Positions 58,044-64,000 of a stretch of 64,000 nt of DNA are shown one piece after another; within the stretch, counting starts at the first letter, position 1; each line of letters starts with the position of its first letter. A model generated the notes under the pieces. That model saw only the letters and a list, made by a program, of their open reading frames with translations, did not search any database and was not told the DNA's origin. This stretch comes from CAVQKZ01 sp963837325. GTDB taxonomy: Bacteria; Actinomycetota; Actinomycetes; Mycobacteriales; Jatrophihabitantaceae. A program made the position numbers and the translations under genes. The stretch spans positions 2,046,001-2,110,000 of the forward strand of contig CAWIMV010000001.1 of the NCBI GenBank assembly GCA_963837325.1. Direction: 5' to 3'.

Positions 58044-59216
58044 ATGACCGATGCCCTCGATCGCCTGGACCTGCTCGACCTCGACGATGATTTGGGTGAC
58101 GAGGACCGCCTCTTGCGCGACACCGTGCGCAAGTTCGCCGACGAGCGGCTGCGCCCGCACATCCGGGACTGGTTCGAGGATGGTCGCCTGCCCGCCCGCG
58201 AGCTCGCGCAGGAGTTCGGGGCCCTGGGCGTCCTCGGCATGCATTTGCACGGCTACGGCTGCCAGGGGGCCAAGCCGTCGCAGTACGGCCTGGTCAGTGC
58301 CGAGATCGAGGCCGTCGACTCCGGGCTGCGCTCATTGGTCAGCGTCCAGGGATCGTTGGCCATGTACGCGATCTACGCCTACGGCAGCGAGGAGCAGAAG
58401 CAGCGCTGGCTGCCGGAAATGGCCAAGGGCAACGCGATCGGCTGCTTCGGGCTGACCGAGTCCGATTCCGGCTCGGACCCGGGCTCGATGCGCACCCGCG
58501 CCCGCCGTGAGGGCGACGACTGGATCCTCACCGGCAACAAGATGTGGATCACCAACGGTTCGATCGCTGACGTCGCGGTGGTCTGGGCCCGTACTGATGA
58601 CGGCGTGCGGGGGTTCCTGGTCGAGAAGGGCATGCCCGGGTTCACGACCCAGGATGTGCATCACAAGATCTCGCTGCGGGCGTCGGTCACCAGCGAGCTG
58701 ATCTGCGACGACGTACGGCTGCCGGCTTCGGCCGAACTTCCGGGCGCGCAGGGTCTCAGAGGGCCGCTCGGCTGCCTGACCGAGGCCCGGTTCGGCATTG
58801 TGTGGGGCGTGACCGGTTCGGCACGAGACGCCCTGGCCTCGACGTTGGACTACGCCACGAGTCGCACCCAGTTCGGCAAGCCGATCGCGGGATTCCAGCT
58901 GACGCAGCGCAAGCTGGCCGAGATGGCCGTGGCCCTGCAGCAGGCCCAGCTGACCGCCCGCCGGCTGGGCGAGCTCAAGGACGCCGGTCGGGTCAAGCCG
59001 CACCAGATCAGCTTCGGCAAGTTCGCCAATGTCCGCACCGCCCTGGAGATCTGCCGCGAGGCCCGCTCGATCCTGGGCGGAAGTGGCATCACGACCGAGT
59101 ACCCGGTGCTGCGGCACGCGGTGAACCTGGAGACCGTCTACACCTACGAAGGCACCCACGAGGTGCACACCCTCGTGCTCGGCCAGCAGCTCACCGGTAT
59201 CGACGCGTTCCGCTGA
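58044..59216 (+). CDS. Acyl-CoA dehydrogenase, glutaryl-CoA dehydrogenase-like
   Basis: 390 residues, full length for the family. FAD/substrate motifs are GCFGLTESDSGSDPGSMRTRA and WILTGNKMWITNGSIADV. The C-terminal helices include RTQFGKPIAGFQLTQRKLAEM, and the catalytic glutamate sits in TYEGTHEVHTLVLGQ (about residue 373). The GSDPGSM sequence is characteristic of glutaryl-CoA dehydrogenases rather than medium-chain enzymes. It would act in lysine/tryptophan degradation via glutaryl-CoA. The MarR gene diverges from it. Confidence 0.9.
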   Translation: MTDALDRLDLLDLDDDLGDEDRLLRDTVRKFADERLRPHIRDWFEDGRLPARELAQEFGALGVLGMHLHGYGCQGAKPSQYGLVSAEIEAVDSGLRSLVSVQGSLAMYAIYAYGSEEQKQRWLPEMAKGNAIGCFGLTESDSGSDPGSMRTRARREGDDWILTGNKMWITNGSIADVAVVWARTDDGVRGFLVEKGMPGFTTQDVHHKISLRASVTSELICDDVRLPASAELPGAQGLRGPLGCLTEARFGIVWGVTGSARDALASTLDYATSRTQFGKPIAGFQLTQRKLAEMAVALQQAQLTARRLGELKDAGRVKPHQISFGKFANVRTALEICREARSILGGSGITTEYPVLRHAVNLETVYTYEGTHEVHTLVLGQQLTGIDAFR

Positions 59217-59231
59217 GCAGGTCGGGCGGCC

Positions 59232-60455
59232 TCATCCTTCGTCGAGGGCGGCAATGCGGTCGAGCAGGAACTGCCGCTCCACCACGTTCTCGGTGAGCAG
59301 GATCGCCTCCTCATAGGCGAGGTGCGCGCCATCGGCGTCGCCGAGTTGTTGCAGGAAATCGGCCCGCGCGGCCGGCAGATAGCCGTACCCGGCCAGCTGC
59401 GGCTCGGCCCCCAGCGGGTCGAGCGCGGCCAAGCCGGCCGCCGGTCCGCGGGCAAAGCCGATCGCGACGGCCCGGTTGAGCGCGACCACCGGCGACGGCC
59501 AGATCTGGGCCAGCACGTCATAGAGGGCGACGATCTCACCCCAGTCGGTCAGGTCCCATGACGGCGCCTCGGCGTGCACGGCCGCGATCGCTGCCTGCAG
59601 GGCGTAGCGGCCGGGCGGCCGGGTCCGCAGGGCCTGGTGCACGAGCGCGACCCCCTCACTGATCGCGCTGCGGTCCCACGCGCTGCGGTCCTGCTCGGCC
59701 AGGCGCAGCAACCGTCCGTCCGCTGCGGTCCGGGTGGCCCGCCGGGCATCGGTGAGCAGGATCAGCGCGAGCAGCCCGGCCACGTCGGCGTTGTCCGGAA
59801 GTAGCGCACGCAGCATGCGGGCGAGGTCGAGTGCGCGTTCGACCAGGTCGCGTCGGACCAGGTCGGCGCCCACCGGTGCGGTGTGGCCGGTTGTGAAAAC
59901 CAGGTGGATGACGGCCAGGATCGAATCGACCCGCTCGGGCAACTCCGCGGCCGACGGGACGCGATACGGGATTCGGGCGGCGGCGATCTTCTTCTTGGCC
60001 CGCGTGATCCGGGCGGCCATCGTCGACTCGCTGACCAGAAACGCCCGGGCCACATCCGTCGTGGACAGGTCACAGATCAGCCGCAGGGTCAACGCGACGT
60101 GCGCTTCCGGAGCCAGAGCCGGGTGGCAGCACGTGCAGATCAGCCGAAGCCGGTCGTCGGGGATCTCGTCCAAGGGTTCGATGGCCGGCTCGACATCATC
60201 CTCGACCAGCAACGGCAACGCGCGGCGCAGCACCGCGTCGCGGCGGAGCAGGTCCAGAGCGCGGCGTCGCGCGACGGTCGTGAGCCAGGCGCCGGGCTTG
60301 GCCGGCACCCCCGATACCGGCCAGTCGCTCAGCGCTTTCGCGTAGGCGTCCTGCACGCACTCCTGGGCGACGTCGAGGTCGCGGGTGACGCGCACCGTCG
60401 CGGCGAGCACGAAGGCCCACTCGCGACGGTGAGCGTCGGCGACGGCGGCCGCCAC
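59232..60455 (-). CDS. ECF sigma factor with C-terminal extension (ECF42 / DUF6596 type)
   Basis: 407 residues. Region 2 is HRREWAFVLAATVRVTRDLDVAQECVQDAYAKAL, then GVPAKPGAWLTTVARRRALDLLRRD. Region 4 is PEAHVALTLRLICDLSTTDVARAFLVSESTMAARITRAKKKI. A 200-residue C-terminal TPR-like extension (DUF6596, including YDVLAQIWPSPVVALNRAVAIG) is the hallmark of ECF42. The upstream gene is the YCII/DGPF protein always paired with this group. GTG start at 60455, 15 bp after that gene. Confidence 0.92.
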   Translation of the reverse strand: MAAAVADAHRREWAFVLAATVRVTRDLDVAQECVQDAYAKALSDWPVSGVPAKPGAWLTTVARRRALDLLRRDAVLRRALPLLVEDDVEPAIEPLDEIPDDRLRLICTCCHPALAPEAHVALTLRLICDLSTTDVARAFLVSESTMAARITRAKKKIAAARIPYRVPSAAELPERVDSILAVIHLVFTTGHTAPVGADLVRRDLVERALDLARMLRALLPDNADVAGLLALILLTDARRATRTAADGRLLRLAEQDRSAWDRSAISEGVALVHQALRTRPPGRYALQAAIAAVHAEAPSWDLTDWGEIVALYDVLAQIWPSPVVALNRAVAIGFARGPAAGLAALDPLGAEPQLAGYGYLPAARADFLQQLGDADGAHLAYEEAILLTENVVERQFLLDRIAALDEG

Positions 60456-60469
60456 CGCGGCCGGTTCGC

Positions 60470-60817
60470 TCAGTTGAACACCATGATCGGCCGCACTTCG
60501 AGACCACCGAACTTGGCCGGCACCTGCTTGGCAAGAGCGATGGCCTCGTCCAGGTCGGCCGCCTCGACCAGGTAGTAACCGCCGAGGGCTTCCTTGGTCT
60601 CGGTGAACGGGCCGTCGGTGACAGTGAAGCCGCCGGCGCCGTCCGGTCGCACGGTGGTCGCCGTGCTGGTCGGCTGCAGCGCGTTGCCGCCCTGGATCGC
60701 CTTCGCGTTCTTCTCGCCGAAAGCGTTGTGGCCCTCCATCACCTCGTTCATGACGGCGGGGTCACCGTTCGCGTAGCCGGCCTCGTCCTCATAGATCAGG
60801 ATCAGGTACTGCGACAT
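60470..60817 (-). CDS. YCII-related (DGPF domain) protein
   Basis: The 115-residue protein begins MSQYLILIYEDEAGYANGD, has the DGPFTETKEALGGYYLVEAADLDEAIALA signature and ends EVRPIMVF. The family adopts a dimeric alpha-beta barrel and accompanies ECF42 sigma factors; its function in the signalling pair is unknown. GGGAGA stands 6 nt upstream of the ATG. It lies first in the two-gene minus-strand unit. Confidence 0.92.
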   Translation of the reverse strand: MSQYLILIYEDEAGYANGDPAVMNEVMEGHNAFGEKNAKAIQGGNALQPTSTATTVRPDGAGGFTVTDGPFTETKEALGGYYLVEAADLDEAIALAKQVPAKFGGLEVRPIMVFN

Positions 60818-60938
60818 GGCGGTCTCCCTCGTGTCCTGGCCCACCTGGTGCGGACCACTCAGCACTACGACGAACGACATTCGGTCGGATCGACAGCAGC
60901 CTAAGGGGATTTCCGCCCGACCCAATAGGCTCCGCCGG

Positions 60939-61700
60939 GTGGATTGGAACCTCAGGTCGTGCGCGCGCAAGGGGCATGTCACCTACGCCGCTGAGGAACC
61001 TGCGTACCGGGCCAAACTGGAGGCGAGCACACCGCTCGGTGACGCGTGGCGGTGCCTGCGCTGCGGGAGCTACGTCCTCGGCGAGCCGCACGGCCGCGGC
61101 CCCGCCGACGACGCACCGGTCCTGCTGCGGGGCAAGGCTCTGCGCTCGGCCTTCATCCTGCGTGCCTTGGCCATCGAACGCTGGGGACGCGGGCTGATCA
61201 TCGTGCTGCTGGGAATCGGCGTCTTTCGCCTCAAGACCACCCAGATCAGCCTCCAACAGCTCTTCGACCGGGACCTGACTTCGCTCAAGCCGTTCTTCGA
61301 CCAGATCCACTTCAATGTGCGCGACTCCAGCACGATCAACGCCGTCGAAAAGGTGCTTAACGCCAAGCCGTCGACGCTCAACCTGATCGCCGCCGGGCTG
61401 CTCGGCTACGGCGTGCTCCAGATCATCGAGGGCATCGGGCTGTGGTCGCTCAAGCGGTGGGGCGAGTACGTCGCCGTCGTCGGCACCACCCTGTTCATCC
61501 CGCTCGAGATCTACGAGATCACCGAGAAGGCCACCTGGCTCAAGGTCGTCGTACTCATCATCAACGTGGCCGCCGTCTTGTACCTCGTGTTGTCCAAGCG
61601 CCTGTTCGGCGTACGCGGTGGTCACCGGGCCTACGAGGAATCGCTGCGCGAGGTGTCGCTCCTGGAAGTCCAGGAATCCGCCGCAGACTTGGCTCCGTAG
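60939..61700 (+). CDS. DUF2127 membrane protein with N-terminal zinc-ribbon-like motif
   Basis: 253 residues from GTG 60939, 7 nt after TAGGCT (leaderless). The N-terminus has CARKGHVTY and WRCLRCGSYV, which together could bind one zinc. A DUF2127 domain with four transmembrane helices follows (about 72-90, 150-170, 180-198, 205-222), with GYGVLQIIEGIGLWSLKRWGEYVAVV as family signature. Its function is unknown. Confidence 0.82.
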   Translation: MDWNLRSCARKGHVTYAAEEPAYRAKLEASTPLGDAWRCLRCGSYVLGEPHGRGPADDAPVLLRGKALRSAFILRALAIERWGRGLIIVLLGIGVFRLKTTQISLQQLFDRDLTSLKPFFDQIHFNVRDSSTINAVEKVLNAKPSTLNLIAAGLLGYGVLQIIEGIGLWSLKRWGEYVAVVGTTLFIPLEIYEITEKATWLKVVVLIINVAAVLYLVLSKRLFGVRGGHRAYEESLREVSLLEVQESAADLAP

Positions 61701-61740
61701 CCGGGCGACACGCCGCGCCGGTACCGGCAGCGGGGCCAGG

Positions 61741-62412
61741 TCAGTCCAGCGGCGCGGCGCCCTCCCGCAGCGCAGCCAACGCCTCGGGATACATCCGGGC
61801 CTTGATCGTCCCGAGCGTCGGCCCGGCCTTGCCGGCCAGTGCGCGCGCCATCTCCACCGCTTCGCTCAGCACATCGTCCTCGTGGGCAATCGCGTCGACG
61901 ATCCCGGCCGCCAGCGCGTCAGTGCCGCCGTACCTGCGCCCGGTCGTCATCGCCTCGTGCGCGGTCTTGCGCGAGAGCCGGCCCTGAATCAGCGCCGACA
62001 TCCCAGGCGTGAACGGGATGTTGATGTCGACCTCGGGCAGGCAGAAGTAGCCGCGATCCGCGCGCATGATTCGAAAGTCGTGGGCCAGTGCCAGCATCCC
62101 GCCGGCGGCGAACGCGTGTCCCTGGATCGCGGCCACCGTCGGTACCGGCAGGGCCAACATGCGTTCGAGCAACTGGTGCACCTCGATCAGGTAGCTGAGC
62201 AGTTGGTCGCTGTGCGCGCCCATCCACTCCAGATCCAAGCCGTTGGAGTAGAACTTGCCGGTCGCTGTCGTGACCAGCGCGCAAGGAGGGGCGGCCGCCG
62301 CCACCGTGTCCAAGTACTGCTGTGCCTCGACCAGCCAGTCCGGATTGAACCGGTTCTCGGTCTCGCCCAGATTGAGCACGAAGACCTCGGCATCACGGTC
62401 CATCGTCGGCAT
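61741..62412 (-). CDS. Enoyl-CoA hydratase/delta-isomerase family protein
   Basis: 223 residues from the ATG with GAGGAG 6 nt upstream. Motifs are VFVLNLGETENRFNPDWLVEAQ and the oxyanion-hole GKFYSNGLDLEWM. GHAFAAGGMLALAHDFRIMR and RGYFCLPEVDINIPFTPGMSALI follow, as in ECI-type delta3-delta2-enoyl-CoA isomerases. The protein is shorter than hydratases of about 260 residues, consistent with the ECI-like group. It probably serves unsaturated fatty acid oxidation. Confidence 0.85.
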   Translation of the reverse strand: MPTMDRDAEVFVLNLGETENRFNPDWLVEAQQYLDTVAAAAPPCALVTTATGKFYSNGLDLEWMGAHSDQLLSYLIEVHQLLERMLALPVPTVAAIQGHAFAAGGMLALAHDFRIMRADRGYFCLPEVDINIPFTPGMSALIQGRLSRKTAHEAMTTGRRYGGTDALAAGIVDAIAHEDDVLSEAVEMARALAGKAGPTLGTIKARMYPEALAALREGAAPLD

Positions 62413-62607
62413 CGTCGGCTCCTCGTCCGCTCCTACCCTGGGCGGCTGATGTTACCGGCTAGTAGGCATCGGGTATCCATGGCTAAGACAGCATCCGCGC
62501 CGAACCACGGCGTGGTCGGTCAGCCGGATGAATTGCGATGGCAAACTCTGACGAAGATGACGTTGAACGCCGTCGAGAGAGCCCGCGGCCGGACGAGGGG
62601 GTGCGCA

Positions 62608-63825
62608 GTGTCAGACAGCGACCTGCTGCCGTTGCTGCGCGAACGCCTGCTCGGCGTCTACTCCCCCTTGCTCGCCGACACCACCGCGACGCTGCTGTTC
62701 ACCGCAGGTGGGATGGCCAACTGGACGGTCGAAATCGACCGCGGACGGGCATCGGCCAGACGTGGCGGGCCGTCGAATCCGGACACCACCGTGCGCGCGC
62801 CCCTGCCGGTGCTCGACGACGTCGTCTCCGGGACTCGAAGCGGCATCGAGGCGTTCCTTTGCGGCGATCTCACCGTGCGCGGCAACCTGGCGCTGGCGCT
62901 GCAACTCGACGGCCTGTTCCCCGGCGACGACGGAGATGACACCCGCACGTTCACTCGTTCCACCAACGCCGGCGGCATCGAGACGTTCTATCTCGAAGCC
63001 GGTCCGGTCAATGCGCCGCCGGTCGTGCTGGTGCACGGGCTCGGCGCCACGAACGCGTCGATGCTGCCGCTGATCGCCGCGTTGTCGCACGACTTCCACG
63101 TGCTGGCACCAGATCTGCCCGGCCACGGCGGCACCCAGGCCCGAGGCGACCAGCACCGGGCCGAGTTCCTCGGCAACTGGCTGCTCGCGTTCCTTCGGCA
63201 GACGTGTGCCGAGCCTGCGGTCCTGGTCGGAAACAGCCTCGGCGGCCGGACGGCTCTCGAGGCCGCCCTGACGTCGCCGGACGACGTGCGCGGGCTGGTG
63301 CTGCTGTGTCCGGCGGTCGCGTTCCGCCGACTGCGCCAGTTCGTGCCGCTGGTCCGCCTCGTGCGCACCGAAATCGCCGCACTGCCGGTCCGGATTCCGC
63401 GCTCGGTCGCCATGCGCGGGCTGCGCAGCCTGTTCGCCGAACCGTCCCGGCTGGCCGATTCCTGGTACGACGCCGCGCTCGACGAGTTCATCCGGGTGTT
63501 CAGCATGCGGGCCAACCGGCTCGCGATCTTCTCCGCACTGCGGCACGTCTACCTGGACGAGCCGTTCGGCGAAAGCGGATTCTGGGACCGGTTGCCGGCC
63601 CTGCGGCCGCCGGCCCTGTTCCTCTGGGGCGACCGCGACAACCTCGTGCCCGCCGGGTTCAGTCGGTTCGTGGCCGAGGCCCTGCCCGCCGCCGAATGCG
63701 TCGTGCTCGAGAGCTGCGGGCACGTGCCCCAGTTCGAGCATCCGGAACTGACCGCGCGACTCACCCGAGACTTCATCGCGTCGCTTCCGGCGGTCGACGA
63801 TCGTTCGGCCGCTGCTTCCAGCTGA
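62608..63825 (+). CDS. SCP2 sterol-transfer domain fused to an alpha/beta hydrolase
   Basis: GTG 62608 gives 405 residues. Residues 1-110 form an SCP2-like lipid-binding domain (LFTAGGMANWTVEIDRGRA, GIEAFLCGDLTVRGNLALALQLDGLF). Residues 125-395 are an alpha/beta hydrolase with VVLVHGLGATNASM, nucleophile Ser in LVGNSLGGRTALEAAL (about 213), Asp in LWGDRDNLVP (about 345) and His in ESCGHVPQFEHP (about 372). The combination suggests hydrolysis of lipid or steroid esters held by the SCP2 part. An upstream ATG (62556) would extend the N-terminus by an arginine-rich segment and was not preferred. Confidence 0.82.
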   Translation: MSDSDLLPLLRERLLGVYSPLLADTTATLLFTAGGMANWTVEIDRGRASARRGGPSNPDTTVRAPLPVLDDVVSGTRSGIEAFLCGDLTVRGNLALALQLDGLFPGDDGDDTRTFTRSTNAGGIETFYLEAGPVNAPPVVLVHGLGATNASMLPLIAALSHDFHVLAPDLPGHGGTQARGDQHRAEFLGNWLLAFLRQTCAEPAVLVGNSLGGRTALEAALTSPDDVRGLVLLCPAVAFRRLRQFVPLVRLVRTEIAALPVRIPRSVAMRGLRSLFAEPSRLADSWYDAALDEFIRVFSMRANRLAIFSALRHVYLDEPFGESGFWDRLPALRPPALFLWGDRDNLVPAGFSRFVAEALPAAECVVLESCGHVPQFEHPELTARLTRDFIASLPAVDDRSAAASS

Positions 63826-63851
63826 CGGCTCGACGTGCGGCCAGACACCGC

Positions 63852-64000
63852 TCAGAGCGAGGCGACCAGCTCATCCGCGGCGGTGTAGGGGTCGGCCTGC
63901 CCAGCCACTACGCGGGCCGCGGCCGCGTCCAACGCCGCGGACCCGTGCACCTCTGCGAAGCGCTGCCGCACCTCGGCCACGGCGATGGCCTCGATCTCAC
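63852..64000 (-). CDS. MeaB-like mutase-associated GTPase, 3' end only
   Basis: Only the last 49 codons are in the window: EIEAIAVAEVRQRFAEVHG, then AALDAAAARVVAGQADPYTAADELVASL. The amphipathic helix pair with DPYxAADxL is the usual C-terminus of ArgK/MeaB GTPases, which protect and load B12-dependent acyl-CoA mutases. That fits the IcmA-like gene 15 kb away. The G domain lies beyond the edge. Confidence 0.65.
   Translation of the reverse strand, partial: EIEAIAVAEVRQRFAEVHGSAALDAAAARVVAGQADPYTAADELVASL

Overview
The window is high-GC, gene-dense DNA from an actinomycete. Lineage markers include a DUF222/HNH '13E12-repeat' protein, a complete GlgE alpha-glucan gene set, a DasR-type GntR regulator with dre operators, an actinobacterial L-cysteine desulfhydrase (Cds1 type), an ECF42-type sigma factor with its YCII/DGPF partner, and many probable leaderless promoters (a TANNNT-like -10 followed by 6-7 nt and then ATG or GTG). 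No rRNA, tRNA or CRISPR array was seen. The genus cannot be fixed from this sequence alone.

Layout. 0-9.2 kb holds a geranylgeranyl-reductase-like flavoprotein (cut by the window edge), an FtsX-type permease, a methyltransferase, a small membrane protein, a secreted glucoamylase-like protein, a GT4 glycosyltransferase and the 13E12 HNH protein. 9.2-14.2 kb is a six-gene minus-strand operon (ABC ATPase, crotonase, methyltransferase, HAD phosphatase, hexapeptide acyltransferase, cds1), followed by an HtrA-like protease. 15.6-33.1 kb is carbohydrate metabolism: glgX; an amino-sugar/muropeptide recycling set (SIS-domain protein, murQ, dasR, nagA); then glgP and the coupled operon glgE-treS-mak-glgB, ending with a pirin.

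33.2-45.5 kb is an accessory island of small enzymes: VOC, NTF2/SnoaL-like, DHFR-like and GNAT proteins, methyltransferases, an ArsR regulator, a truncated tyrosine recombinase, a cyclase-like DUF2652 protein and an MFS-cNMP-binding fusion. It contains a dispersed repeat of about 50 bp. Box 1 is (A/G/T)(T)(C/A)TGCGC, then exactly 25 variable nt, then box 2 CGAGATCGACGG. There are four well-conserved copies, one good inverted copy and two degenerate ones. Between 38.45 and 41.38 kb, five copies bracket four single genes, and the array ends beside the truncated integrase. This resembles an integron gene-cassette array but has no canonical attC core. It is the best candidate for an undescribed system here.

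45.5-64 kb returns to a more core-like set: a thioredoxin/TPR protein, crotonases, an IcmA-like acyl-CoA mutase under a 24-bp perfect palindrome, DUF421, VOC, a Tat-exported TIM-barrel protein, TetR with a cupin-VOC fusion, a SigE-family sigma factor with a membrane partner, an S53 protease, a divergent MarR/acyl-CoA dehydrogenase pair, ECF42 with YCII, DUF2127, an SCP2-alpha/beta hydrolase fusion, and the 3' end of a MeaB-like GTPase.

The GlgE-pathway genes together convert trehalose to maltose (TreS), to maltose-1-phosphate (Mak), to linear glucan (GlgE) and to branched glucan (GlgB), with GlgP and GlgX for turnover. The DasR cluster handles N-acetylglucosamine and MurNAc-6-phosphate. Gene starts were chosen from ribosome-binding sites, stop/start overlaps or leaderless spacing, and differ in many places from the longest open frame.
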